A stretch of 64,000 nucleotides of DNA. It comes from Aliikangiella sp. G2MR2-5. GTDB lineage: Bacteria; Pseudomonadota; Gammaproteobacteria; Enterobacterales; Kangiellaceae. Location of the stretch: positions 434,001 through 498,000 of the forward strand of contig NZ_JADPQF010000003.1 of NCBI RefSeq assembly GCF_015687155.1. Direction: 5' to 3'. Under the pieces are notes generated by a model. The model made no database searches. It worked only from the letters and a program-made list of their open reading frames with translations, and was not told the DNA's origin. The stretch's first letter is position 1, and each line of letters begins with the position of its first letter. Of this stretch, positions 26,921-36,660 are shown piece by piece. The translations under genes and the position numbers were made by a program.

Positions 26921-28156
26921 ATGAGTGGTATCAAATCTTTTTTTATTGGCTTGGCTATATTGCTACTTGCTGTGGTTATTTTTATGGCCTTGATGGCTGG
27001 AAAAAAGCCACCGCCGAAAAAGCCTGTTGAAAATACTTCGCCATTAGTTCAGGTCGTTTCACCCCAGGTCTCTCCGGTAACTTTTCAGATAACTGCGCAT
27101 GGCGTGGTGAAGCCGCGAACTGAAACGGCTTTGGTATCGGAAGTTTCCGGAGTTATTCAGTCTGTCTCTGAAAAATTTGTTGCAGGAGGCTTTTTCAGGA
27201 AAGGTGAAGTCCTGTTACAAATCGATCCAACAGACTACCAGGTGGGAATTGAACAGGCAAAAGCAAGGTTAGCCAGCGAAAAAGCCAAGTATTTACAGGA
27301 AAAGGCAAAAGCTGAACAGGCTCAGAAAGAGTGGGATTTAACAGGGCGTTCTCGTGAAAAAGCTCCAATCCTGGCGTTAAGAAAACCTTTTATGCTTGAA
27401 GCTGAAGCTAATATGCAATCTGCACAGGCTGACCTTAAAAAAGCTGAACAAAAATTAGCACGAACTATAATTCGAGCTCCGTACGACGGGATGGTGAAAG
27501 AGAAAAAGGCTGATGTTGGGCAATTTGTAGCCACCGGAACTCAACTGGGTATCACTTTTTCTGTCGATTACGCGGAAGTGAGGCTACCCTTGACCGACCA
27601 GGACTTAGCTTACATTAATGTACCGGGCTGGAGCTCAGCCTCACAGCAGGTGAAAAATCCAAAGGTAACTTTATTGAGCAACTATGCTGGTGAAAAGCGA
27701 TCCTGGCAGGGTGAGCTGGTTCGGATGGAAGGGGTTGTTAATGAACAAAGTCGGGTTCACTATGCCGTTGCACGAGTGACAGATCCTTATGGTGTGTTGT
27801 ATGCAGATAGGCATAGCTCTCCTTTAAAAGTCGGTATGTTTGTGACCGCTAAGATTGAAGGAAAACATGAAGAAAATCTGGTGCGCTTACCGCGAGACCT
27901 GTTTAAAGATTTAACAAGAGTATTAGTGAGCGATCGCTCTAACAAACTATACTACAGAGAGTTAGATGTTGTTCGAGCTGAGGCTGAGTATGTCTATATT
28001 AACGCGGGTCTGGAAGAAGGTGATCGGATCGTTTCGACTTCAATCGAATCCCCTGTTCAAGGTATGGCTTTAAGAATTGAAGGTGAAGAACCTCTGAAAT
28101 TAAATAAGCCTGAAGATGAAACTGCTTCTGAAAAAGCGATTGCACAGAAAAACTAA
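26921..28156 (+). CDS. RND efflux membrane fusion protein (periplasmic adaptor)
   Basis: A 411-residue HlyD/AcrA-type adaptor linking an RND pump to an outer-membrane channel. The N-terminus has a signal-anchor hydrophobic helix (FFIGLAILLLAVVIFMALMAG). The lipoyl/barrel-sandwich halves are seen as VSEVSGVIQSVSEKFVAGGFFRKGEVL and RAPYDGMVKEKKADVGQFV. A coiled-coil hairpin lies between them. The permease gene starts 21 bp after the stop, so the pair is an operon. No outer-membrane factor gene is present nearby. Confidence 0.92.
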   Translation: MSGIKSFFIGLAILLLAVVIFMALMAGKKPPPKKPVENTSPLVQVVSPQVSPVTFQITAHGVVKPRTETALVSEVSGVIQSVSEKFVAGGFFRKGEVLLQIDPTDYQVGIEQAKARLASEKAKYLQEKAKAEQAQKEWDLTGRSREKAPILALRKPFMLEAEANMQSAQADLKKAEQKLARTIIRAPYDGMVKEKKADVGQFVATGTQLGITFSVDYAEVRLPLTDQDLAYINVPGWSSASQQVKNPKVTLLSNYAGEKRSWQGELVRMEGVVNEQSRVHYAVARVTDPYGVLYADRHSSPLKVGMFVTAKIEGKHEENLVRLPRDLFKDLTRVLVSDRSNKLYYRELDVVRAEAEYVYINAGLEEGDRIVSTSIESPVQGMALRIEGEEPLKLNKPEDETASEKAIAQKN

Positions 28157-28177
28157 TCGAGTGAGCGAGATAATTTT

Positions 28178-31100
28178 ATGAGTGAAATATATGATGGCAA
28201 AAAAGGTGTCATTGCCTGGTTTACTCGGAACCCTGTTGCAGCAAATCTTCTGATGGTTTTCATTATTTTAGGCGGATTGGTTTCCTATAAAATGATGACC
28301 AAGAGAATGCAACCTGATATTCAGCCCAACATGGTAAGCATTACCGTACCTTATCTTGGTGCCGCTCCACAAGAAGTAGAGCAGGGAGTGATTATCAAGA
28401 TTGAAGAGGCAATACAGGATGTTAAGGGCGTAAAGAGAGTTAACTCTACCGCCAGAGAAGGTTCCGGCTCTGTGACCGTAGAGTTACAAAATGACATTGA
28501 TCTGGATGATGCACTTAATGAAATTAAGATAAAAGTTGACTCTATTGCAACTTTACCTGGTGAAACAGAAAAACCGGTGATCTCGAAAGTTGAATTTACT
28601 CAAGGCGTAGTCTGGTTAAGCGTATTTGGTGAAATGGATCAGAGAACTCGTCAGTCGATTGCGCAAAATGTACGTGACGATATTATGAAGTTGCCTGAAG
28701 TCAACAGCGCACAAATAATGGGAAGTCGTCCTTACGAAATAGCAATAGAAGTTTCTGATGCTACTCTTCGTCAGTATGGATTAACCATGAGTGAAATAGC
28801 GAATAAAATTCGTCAGTTCTCAATAGATTTGCCAGGCGGTGAAATTAAAACTGTTGGTGGTGATATTCGCCTTAGAACAATAGGCCAGGCATACAATGAA
28901 GTGGAGTTTTCTAGCCTTGTTTTGAGAACCAATCCGGATGGAACTCGTTTACTTCTTGGAGATATTGCCACTATCAATGATGGGTTTGTTGAAACTGATG
29001 GTTACGCAAGATTCAATGGGGCTCGAGCGACAGTGATTCAAGTCCAATCGGTTGGTGAGCAGAATGACTTGGAGATTTCTGAAGCTGTTCATCGCTATAT
29101 TAAGGAAAAAAATAAGACATTACCCGAAGGCGCGCAAATTGAACTTTGGGGAGACGGAGCTTCCTATTTGCAACAGCGACTGGACATGATGTTCAGTAAT
29201 ATGTGGATGGGCGCTTTGCTGGTTTTTATTTTGTTGTCATTGTTTTTACGTTTTAAAGTCGCCATCTGGGTTCTTGTTGGTATACCAATTTGTTTCTTTG
29301 GTGCCTTCTTGTTAATGGATAAAGTTGGTCCCATTGCGACAAATATAAACTTTCTCAGTCTCTTTGGTTTGATTCTGGTGCTAGGAATAGTCGTTGATGA
29401 TGCGATTATTATTGGAGAAAGTGTCTATTCAGAAATTAAAAAGAATGGTCACTCAGTTGATAATGTTGTTATCGGCGCGAAGAAAGTTGCTGTTCCTGCA
29501 ACATTTGGTGTACTGACAACTATTGCGGCATTTGCTCCGCTATTGACCCTGGACTTTATGTTTGCGCCCTTTTTCGAAGCGATAGCAACCGTTGTGATCT
29601 TGTGTCTGGTCTTTTCATTAATTGAGTCTAAATGGATTCTTCCAGCGCATTTAGCTCATATGAAATATGAAGTTTATGATGAAACAAAAGTCAGCAAGTT
29701 TGGAAAAGTTCAGCACGCCGTACGCGAAGGTATGGAAAAATTTGCGACGAATGTATATGGACCATTGCTTAAGAAAGCGATTGAATATCGGGGTCTGGTA
29801 TTAGTTAGTTTCTTTGCGTTTCTAATTGTATCGATTGGATTCTTGTCGTCGGGAGCAGTTAAAACCGAATGGTTCCCGACAATACCCGGTGACATGATTC
29901 AGGCTCGGTTTACTTTAAATGAGGGGTCTCCGGTTAGTGCTCGGGATTCATTAATCAAGAGAATGGAAGCAGCGGTTGATAAAGTTGATACTGAATTAAC
30001 AGAAAAGAATAATGGTGAGCCCATTGCTTTGCACATTCTATCCTGGACGCAAGGAGATAATGGCGGCGGAATGCTGGTGGAATTAACCAAGGGTGAGACC
30101 CGAATAGTTGACTCTGTTACATTTGAAAAAGCCTGGCGTGACGCCGTAGGTGAGGTTGCAGGAATAAAAGATCTACGCTTTATGTCCAATATGGGAGCTG
30201 GCGGTGATTCTGCAGTCAGTTTCCGTTTGGTGGGTACTGACTATGAAAATCTTGAAAAGGCTTCAGAGGAATTACAGCAGAAGCTTGCTGAATACGAAGG
30301 TGTTTACGATATTCGTTCTTCTAATAGCGCTGGCAATCAGGAAATAGAACTTATATTAAAGCCCAGTGCTGAAACCTTGGGAATTACGCTTGCTGACCTG
30401 GGACGTCAGGTTCGTCAGGCTTTCTATGGCGAGGAAGCACAGCGTATTCAACGTGGCAAAGATGAAATCAAAGTGATGGTAAGGTACCCGAAAAGTGAGC
30501 GAACTTCGATCACCAACCTTGAAACCATGCGAATTCGTACTGCTGAGGGACAATGGGTGCCATTTTCTTCAGTCGCGGAATTTAAACTGGGTAAAGGTGT
30601 TTCGAGTATTCAACGAGAAGATCGTAAACGAGCTGTAAGTGTTATGGCTGATATCGATCCTGAAAAAGTTGAGTCAGGGGAAGTTACCAGAGAGATCCGG
30701 TTTGAAGTGCTACCAGAAATTTTGCAGAAGTACCCCGGCGTTAAATCTGAGCTCAGTGGTCAAAGCAAAGAAATGGGCGATATGATGTCTGAGTTAGGGA
30801 CTTCAATGCTTGTTGCGCTTCTGCTTATTTATGTGCTTCTAGCGGTTCCACTTAAGTCTTACCTACAACCCTTGATGGTAATGTCGGTTATTCCTTTTGG
30901 CCTGATTGGCGCAATTGGAGGACATTTTATCTTTGGCAAAAGTTTTAGCATGATGTCAGGGTTTGGGATAATCGCGATGGCAGGTGTTGTGGTCAACGAT
31001 AGTCTGGTAATGGTGGAATTTGTAAATCGGGCAAGGCGAGAGGGATTAAGTCTTATAGAGGCTGTTTCCACTGCTGGTGTACAACGGTTTAGAGCAATTA

Positions 31101-31330
31101 TGCTGACTTCGCTAACTACATTCTTTGGGTTATTGCCAATAATGTTTGAGTCGAGTTTGCAAGCACAGATCATTATTCCAATGGCAATTAGTCTGGCTTT
31201 TGGCGTAATGTTCGCGACCGTCATTACATTATTCTTGATACCTGCTCTGTATGTTATTCTCGATGGGTTTATCTGCTGGGTAAAAAGACTGTTTGGTGTA
31301 GAACCGAAACAAGGTCCGGCTCTAGGTTAA
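28178..31330 (+). CDS. RND multidrug/solute efflux permease
   Basis: The 1050-residue proton-driven RND permease (AcrB family). N-terminal anchor (WFTRNPVAANLLMVFIILGG), large periplasmic loops and twelve predicted membrane helices. Helix 4 carries the proton-relay pair in VLGIVVDDAIIIGE. Helix 10 has GVVVNDSLVMVEF. The first loop resembles the HAE1-like or CusA-like group, with export substrate not deducible. Two tandem hairpin terminators follow it. Confidence 0.93.
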   Translation: MSEIYDGKKGVIAWFTRNPVAANLLMVFIILGGLVSYKMMTKRMQPDIQPNMVSITVPYLGAAPQEVEQGVIIKIEEAIQDVKGVKRVNSTAREGSGSVTVELQNDIDLDDALNEIKIKVDSIATLPGETEKPVISKVEFTQGVVWLSVFGEMDQRTRQSIAQNVRDDIMKLPEVNSAQIMGSRPYEIAIEVSDATLRQYGLTMSEIANKIRQFSIDLPGGEIKTVGGDIRLRTIGQAYNEVEFSSLVLRTNPDGTRLLLGDIATINDGFVETDGYARFNGARATVIQVQSVGEQNDLEISEAVHRYIKEKNKTLPEGAQIELWGDGASYLQQRLDMMFSNMWMGALLVFILLSLFLRFKVAIWVLVGIPICFFGAFLLMDKVGPIATNINFLSLFGLILVLGIVVDDAIIIGESVYSEIKKNGHSVDNVVIGAKKVAVPATFGVLTTIAAFAPLLTLDFMFAPFFEAIATVVILCLVFSLIESKWILPAHLAHMKYEVYDETKVSKFGKVQHAVREGMEKFATNVYGPLLKKAIEYRGLVLVSFFAFLIVSIGFLSSGAVKTEWFPTIPGDMIQARFTLNEGSPVSARDSLIKRMEAAVDKVDTELTEKNNGEPIALHILSWTQGDNGGGMLVELTKGETRIVDSVTFEKAWRDAVGEVAGIKDLRFMSNMGAGGDSAVSFRLVGTDYENLEKASEELQQKLAEYEGVYDIRSSNSAGNQEIELILKPSAETLGITLADLGRQVRQAFYGEEAQRIQRGKDEIKVMVRYPKSERTSITNLETMRIRTAEGQWVPFSSVAEFKLGKGVSSIQREDRKRAVSVMADIDPEKVESGEVTREIRFEVLPEILQKYPGVKSELSGQSKEMGDMMSELGTSMLVALLLIYVLLAVPLKSYLQPLMVMSVIPFGLIGAIGGHFIFGKSFSMMSGFGIIAMAGVVVNDSLVMVEFVNRARREGLSLIEAVSTAGVQRFRAIMLTSLTTFFGLLPIMFESSLQAQIIIPMAISLAFGVMFATVITLFLIPALYVILDGFICWVKRLFGVEPKQGPALG

Positions 31331-31352
31331 TCGATTAAAAGGATATTGTTTT

Positions 31353-31376
31353 AAACGCAATTCACTGCGTTTTTAT
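31353..31376 (+). terminator. Rho-independent terminator 1 of the RND operon
   Basis: Stem AAACGCA / TGCGTTT with a 6-nt loop, followed by TTAT. Lies 23 nt after the permease stop. Confidence 0.6.
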
Positions 31377-31380
31377 AAGT

Positions 31381-31416
31381 AGTAAAAAGCCGCTAACTTG
31401 CTAGCGGCTTTTTACT
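31381..31416. terminator. Bidirectional terminator between RND operon and HDOD gene
   Basis: A perfect 15-bp stem (AGTAAAAAGCCGCTA / TAGCGGCTTTTTACT) with loop ACTTGC, with T-runs on both strands. It overlaps the stop codon of the minus-strand HDOD gene, so it can end transcripts from both sides. Confidence 0.85.
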
Positions 31417-32933
31417 TTCTGCTGGTTACGCAAAGCGAGTCCTTTATTAATGGCAATCAATAGTTGTTTTGTTTGTTTGAGGTTATCTTCTCTGAATACA
31501 TCAGGGTCCTTAGCGTCAAGATAGATCAGGGCGCGAATTTGTTTGCCAGGCTTGACCGAAAATAGTACAAAGCTTTCCACCTCCTGTTTTCTGATTGCTT
31601 GAGGTAGTTTCGGCCAGATTTTGCCGTTGTCATTTTTATTCAAATGCTTGAAAGCTTGCTGTTCAGTAAATTTTGCTAATGGCGTCGGTTGCTTGAAGCT
31701 AAAATCTGGACGGATTTTTTCATTTCCTTTACTCGCCAATGAAAATTTAGTTTCGACTATTTTTGACTTCTGGTCCACTGATAAAAAACTGACGCGATCA
31801 AAGCCAAGGCGTGTAATGGCCAGTTTTACTCCATTGGATATAAACTCTGCGGAGTTATTAAATTCCAGTGCGTTTGATAGCAGGTTCTTACAGTCCTCGT
31901 TTAAGTCATTTGTTTTTTTATTGATTTGATTACTGTTAACTTGTTGTTTCCTTTGCTCGATATTTTTATTCAGGTGTTCATTGCCTACGAGCCAGTCGGG
32001 ATAAATGGGTTTGTCCGGGATCATCAACAGGGCAACGCCCGGATTAAATAGGTCACAATATTTAAGTGTGCGTGCGATTGCTAAAACTGATTGATCAATA
32101 ATCGACTTCAGAGGTTTGTGCTCAATCATCAGGAGTCTTGAAATCAGTTTAAAAGTATTCTGATAGCTCTTTTTCGGCCAGGGAGTATAAATTGCTCGTG
32201 CCAGGCGATTACATAAAACCACCAGCCAACCTTCGTCTCTATCCCAGCCTTTTAGAGAAGGAGTTTCTTCACCATAGCCATTCTTAGAGTATAGTAGTAG
32301 CTCTTTGGGGATTTCTGGCAGCTTTCTTTCGTAAAGTCCCTGAATGTATTCGCTCATATGAAACTCTTGAGCAACGGCCTTTCTCCAGTCATATAGATTA
32401 AATCCCAACTTGGATTCTTCAAATAAAGACAACTTTTTGGGCAACGTTAATCGTCGGTAGTAAATATGCCACATTGCACGAGGCTGTATATACCAGAGGA
32501 TGGTTTCTGGAAGTTGGTAGAACATTGCTGTCCACTGAGTTTGCGGTTTACCAAGAGACTCGTCTCCCAGCCGTTTAGCCAGTTCAGCGGCTAAAAGGCT
32601 ACTTGAGAGTGATAGTTTAACTTCATCACTCAGCAAAGGTGTTTCCAGTCGATAATAGGGCTGCAATGCTCGATTAATCCCGCCAATACCGATTGTCGCG
32701 AGCGCATGATCGACTGCAAACGGCTGGCTTGGTCTTTGTCGGGTTAGCTTGAAAGCAGCTTCAAGTACTGTCCAGCAAAACACCGGATCGCGAGTATATA
32801 AAGGCTTGAGGGACTCAATCGAAGTGTCGTGCTTATCCAGAATTCTTTTAAAGGATGCCAGCTCTAGTGGTAGCAACGGCTTTGCCTTATACTCGTTCAA
32901 GCATTTTTCAATCTGAGCGTTGGCCTGACTCAT
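31401..32933 (-). CDS. HDOD domain protein with C-terminal GAF-like region
   Basis: A 510-residue cytoplasmic protein. The N-terminal half (about residues 15-220) fits the HDOD output domain, a helical domain related to HD phosphohydrolases but usually lacking the metal ligands (LLPLELASFKRILDKH ... SRDP-like TRDPVFCWTVL ... LATIGIGGINRAL). The C-terminal part (about 345-500) looks like a GAF domain (ALEFNNSAEF ... LGFDRVSFLSVD ... IRALIYLDAKDPDVF). Such proteins act in signalling. Their targets here are unknown. Confidence rests on pattern resemblance only. Confidence 0.7.
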   Translation of the reverse strand: MSQANAQIEKCLNEYKAKPLLPLELASFKRILDKHDTSIESLKPLYTRDPVFCWTVLEAAFKLTRQRPSQPFAVDHALATIGIGGINRALQPYYRLETPLLSDEVKLSLSSSLLAAELAKRLGDESLGKPQTQWTAMFYQLPETILWYIQPRAMWHIYYRRLTLPKKLSLFEESKLGFNLYDWRKAVAQEFHMSEYIQGLYERKLPEIPKELLLYSKNGYGEETPSLKGWDRDEGWLVVLCNRLARAIYTPWPKKSYQNTFKLISRLLMIEHKPLKSIIDQSVLAIARTLKYCDLFNPGVALLMIPDKPIYPDWLVGNEHLNKNIEQRKQQVNSNQINKKTNDLNEDCKNLLSNALEFNNSAEFISNGVKLAITRLGFDRVSFLSVDQKSKIVETKFSLASKGNEKIRPDFSFKQPTPLAKFTEQQAFKHLNKNDNGKIWPKLPQAIRKQEVESFVLFSVKPGKQIRALIYLDAKDPDVFREDNLKQTKQLLIAINKGLALRNQQKVKSR

Positions 32934-33106
32934 AATATAGTAGTTATTTTAAAGGTCGTAATTGATAAAATTATAGTTCAGATTATCTATTTTTGAGTGA
33001 AAGAAGCCCATTTGGCACCAGCAATGGGGCATTTGTCACATTTGTAAGTTAGTGATATCTGGCACTTTTTATATTAAACCTTATTATTTCACCCCGTTTT
33101 TTCAAT

Positions 33107-33868
33107 TTGAGAGCGAAGTTGAAGCAAATTGCACCCGAATGTCCACTGTGTAGTAAGTTAACCTCCGAATCTGGTAATAATGCAGAGTGCGATCTATATC
33201 ATCAGGATAAGCGGCGATCTTACTATCAATGTGCTCGTTGCATGCTGGTCTTTGTACCTGCCTGTTATCATCTGTGCGCGGTTGATGAAAAAGCAGAATA
33301 TGATAAACATCAAAATAATCCCGACGATCCGGGATACCAGCGGTTTCTGTCTCGGGTGACGTTTCCACTGTTTGAGCGAGTCAAGCTGAAGGAAAAAGAG
33401 AGTTGTTCGGAGACTATTTCAATAATCGACTGCGGCTCGGAAGCAGGCGTGGGTTCGACAAAAATACGAGGACTTGATTTCGGCTGTGGTCCGGGTCCGG
33501 CAATCAGTGTTATGGCTGAGCGCGAGCATTTAAGAGTGGATAACTATGATCTTTACTATTTCAGCGAGCCCGGGTTACTCCAGAAGCAGTATGACTTTAT
33601 TACTATGACCGAGGTTATAGAACACCTGGCCAGCCCAATGATGGTTCTTAAACAGCTAGACGCTATGCTCAAGCCAGAAGCTATTCTTGCCATTATGACC
33701 AAACGAGTAACGGATCAAAAGGCATTTTCCGGTTGGCATTACAAAAATGACCCAACCCACATTTGCTACTATTCCGAGGCTACTTTTGCCTGGATTGGTC
33801 AAGAATTAGGCTGGCGACTGGAGATCATCGACAAAGATGTCGTGTTTTTTCATCAACAGGCGGATTAA
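33107..33868 (+). CDS. Class I SAM-dependent methyltransferase with N-terminal zinc-ribbon-like cysteines
   Basis: A 253-residue protein. The N-terminus has two CxxC pairs (CPLC near residue 12 and CARC near 45) of a small zinc ribbon. A Rossmann-like methyltransferase follows with GLDFGCGPGPAISVMA as the SAM site and DFITMTEVIEHLASP as motif II. Its build resembles uncharacterised methyltransferase type 11/12 proteins. No ATG is available: the start is TTG 33107 or TTG 33119 with no clear ribosome site, so the 5' end is uncertain. Confidence 0.8.
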   Translation: MRAKLKQIAPECPLCSKLTSESGNNAECDLYHQDKRRSYYQCARCMLVFVPACYHLCAVDEKAEYDKHQNNPDDPGYQRFLSRVTFPLFERVKLKEKESCSETISIIDCGSEAGVGSTKIRGLDFGCGPGPAISVMAEREHLRVDNYDLYYFSEPGLLQKQYDFITMTEVIEHLASPMMVLKQLDAMLKPEAILAIMTKRVTDQKAFSGWHYKNDPTHICYYSEATFAWIGQELGWRLEIIDKDVVFFHQQAD

Positions 33869-33958
33869 CTATTGATTGGCAAGGGGAAACTCCGTAAAAT
33901 CCCAGTCCGCCTTGGGATATCGCCTGATATTTAGTGACAAGGCTAATCCTCATACCGA

Positions 33959-34035
<77 letters not shown>

Positions 34036-34577
34036 AATTTCTTTCCTAGCTATCTAAATCATCGCACTCACCTGTAAATTAGCCCTATGTGTTTAATGTC
34101 GCTTTAGTAATCTCAATAAGAAAGAATTTTACTGAATCGGAATTATCGTTCGGTTTTAATCCTAGAAAAAACGGCTTTAATTCCAATAAACCCTTAACTA
34201 TAGAATAGAACTAGTGCTTGGGGTGACAGAGAACCAAATCTTGTAGAGTTTTCAATGAAAACAATCAGAGGCAACGATATTGTTTACATGGGAACTTGTT
34301 GGCAGCTTTGTAAAGCGTCGAGTAAGTACTACCAATAGATTCGCGCTTTAATACAGTATTCAATATTCTGCCTGTAACTTTCCTCTACCAGATCCAATAC
34401 AACCTTATACAAGCTTTACCAGGTATTAGCTTCAATAAACTGGCATAAAAATATGAGTAACATTGGTTAAATCCTGTGATGTTTTTGTGATGTTAACTGT
34501 TAGCTATAGATTTTCAATATCAGCTCAATACTATGAAAAATCGCTCACAATAGATTTGTATTATGGAGATTCCCTAT
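34036..34577. other. Intergenic region, nothing identified
   Basis: About 540 AT-rich bp between the tRNA gene and the PKD/CGGCH protein. Only very short open frames occur (the longest noticed is 25 codons from 34255) and no hairpin with a T-run was found. A direct repeat GTGATGTT appears twice around 34475-34495. A GGAG for the downstream gene lies at 34565. Confidence 0.5.
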
Positions 34578-36542
34578 ATGATTTTTAACAGATTTGTAAG
34601 AACTTTTACCTTTGTAATGCTTCTACTATTTGCTAGTTCAAATTCTGAAGCTGATGATCTGGATGTGTGTGATGGAAAAGGATTAAACTTTTCCTTTACT
34701 ATCGATGTACCTGAGCTTGCGGTTGTTGACAACAATGTTCAATTTAGCGCTGATATTGTAGCCAGATTTGGGCACCCTGGTATTGTCTGGAATTTCGATG
34801 TAGAAGGTGGAAGTGGTGCAGGAGATGATTTCCCCTACCCAACATACGCTTACAAGAAAATGGGTACTTATAAAGTAAGAGCAGTGGTTACCGATGAGGA
34901 ATCTTCTGCTTGCCGAGAGGCTGAAATACTCGTCCTGGGTAATGGAAAGCCGATCGCGAATATAGAGTCGCCAAATGAAGGGTATACAGTATTTACTGAT
35001 ACTCCAGTGAAGTTTTCTAGTGCAGGTTCATTTGATCCTATTGGAGCTCTTGAGACATATCAATGGTCTTTTGGAGATGGTCAAATTTCCAATGCGCAAC
35101 ACCCTGTTCATAGTTTTTCCCAAACAGGAATTTTTCCTGTGACCTTAAAAGTGACAGATAACAGTGGCCTGTCTGATCAAAAAACAGTCAACATCAATGT
35201 TAAAAGACTGGACTTGAGTATAACAAAGTCACTGGCAATCACAGATCAACTTATTTTGGATAGCGAGTTTGCATTGAGCAAAGTTCTTAATAAACTAGTT
35301 CTTCCATATGATGATGTTGAATATCCGTTATACAGAAACTTATGGTCGTTCTTTGCTGTAGATAATTGCTCTAAAACCCACAAGATTGAAACCTTTCCAT
35401 TTCAATGTATACGGCAAGAAGCGAGCATTCCAAGCATGGCTGAAATTGACTCCGAAGAAGGTATGTTGGGTTTCAAGCCTATAGGTATTTTTAATCGCCT
35501 GGATCTGGCTGATAGTAATGGGGCGCATTGTGGAGAATATCGAATTATTTACAGCTTGGATACTGTTGACAAGACTCAGCAAGCCTTCATTATTTTTGAA
35601 GCGCAGTTACCTAATGTTAATTCATCTCAAGGTATATCAGGATGTATTCCCATTGCTGAGTTTCTTAATGATTTGAGTCAAATTGATGATGTGCATGAAC
35701 GAAAAGGGCTCCTGTCACAATTTTTCTTTAAAGGAGTGAATGGTTTTCCTGCGGTTGTGTCTCGAGAACATTATTCTGCTGGTAGAGGACAAGTTCGCAC
35801 AAACACTCGGTTTGAAGAGAACAATTGGCAACTACGTGAGTTTAACGTTACCCAGTGCATTGGGCAAAGTATGCAAACTTGTTTTAAATCACGCTCTGTT
35901 AAAGATTCTCCTTTTGATGCTCTTTTCAATGAGAACTCAGGATATTGGCAAGGCGAAGAATTCAGAGAACAGTTACTTACACAAATCGGGAGCCTTGCAA
36001 GTGACAATTTAAATTCCTTCTTTGCAACCATACCTGACAAATTTAACGCTGGCGCCATAGATAGCGAAGGAGAGTTTGGCGACTATGTGAATAGTACTAG
36101 TGAACTATTCAAGGAACAGCTACAAACAGCTATTGAAACCAATAATTCATCTTTGGCAGCTATCCCTTCTAATAATCAGGAGTTGTGTTTATCCGGTAGC
36201 AATATTGGTTTTTGTGCAAAACATGTAATCGCCAGGGTTGAAGCATTGAGCTGCGGCGGATGTCATGATCGCAGTAATGATGTTGAAATGGGGCTCGGCC
36301 TGATCTGGCCTAAATCTCTTCGTTTTACACATGTTGATCGTCGTACTGTCAGTTGTGAGCATGATTCCAGTGCGCAATGTTTTAGAACTTCTTCAGCTTT
36401 GAAGACACTATTTTTGCCTAATAGATATTCCATTGTCGAAAAAATGCTAGAGTCTAAGGTGGAATCTTATGGACCTACTAACTCACAGGCAACCCTAAAT
36501 GAGCTTAAGCAGAAATTAGATAGTGGACTTAAGGCTCACTAG
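34578..36542 (+). CDS. Secreted PKD-domain protein with C-terminal CGGCH (haem c-like) domain
   Basis: A 654-residue exported protein. The ORF reaches back to an ATG at 34563, but ATG 34578 sits 9 nt after GGAG and starts a clear signal peptide (FVRTFTFVMLLLFASSNS, cleavage near residue 25). Two PKD domains (about residues 35-120 and 125-210) contain WNFDVEGGSGAG and YQWSFGDGQISNAQHPVHSF. The rest, about 430 residues, matches no family I recognise. It has several Cys residues and a CGGCH motif at residues 559-563, the classic CxxCH haem attachment pattern, in LSCGGCHDRSND. No haem-maturation genes are nearby. Confidence 0.85.
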   Translation: MIFNRFVRTFTFVMLLLFASSNSEADDLDVCDGKGLNFSFTIDVPELAVVDNNVQFSADIVARFGHPGIVWNFDVEGGSGAGDDFPYPTYAYKKMGTYKVRAVVTDEESSACREAEILVLGNGKPIANIESPNEGYTVFTDTPVKFSSAGSFDPIGALETYQWSFGDGQISNAQHPVHSFSQTGIFPVTLKVTDNSGLSDQKTVNINVKRLDLSITKSLAITDQLILDSEFALSKVLNKLVLPYDDVEYPLYRNLWSFFAVDNCSKTHKIETFPFQCIRQEASIPSMAEIDSEEGMLGFKPIGIFNRLDLADSNGAHCGEYRIIYSLDTVDKTQQAFIIFEAQLPNVNSSQGISGCIPIAEFLNDLSQIDDVHERKGLLSQFFFKGVNGFPAVVSREHYSAGRGQVRTNTRFEENNWQLREFNVTQCIGQSMQTCFKSRSVKDSPFDALFNENSGYWQGEEFREQLLTQIGSLASDNLNSFFATIPDKFNAGAIDSEGEFGDYVNSTSELFKEQLQTAIETNNSSLAAIPSNNQELCLSGSNIGFCAKHVIARVEALSCGGCHDRSNDVEMGLGLIWPKSLRFTHVDRRTVSCEHDSSAQCFRTSSALKTLFLPNRYSIVEKMLESKVESYGPTNSQATLNELKQKLDSGLKAH

Positions 36543-36660
36543 GATTTAGTGTGGCTATTTTTATTTCGAATATTGAGACAGCTTCTTTTTTGGTGCGGGA
36601 GGCTGTCTTGAGTCAAATAGATATATTGTCTTTATCCTTTTCTGACTCTATTTTTCCTTA

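Noticed and set aside
34255-34332. Short ORF in the gap after the tRNA gene
   Set aside because: About 25 codons with no clear ribosome site or homologue pattern.
36576-36608. AGACAGC / GCTGTCT hairpin between convergent genes
   Set aside because: Loop of about 19 nt and no proper T-tail after the stem. Too weak to list as a terminator.
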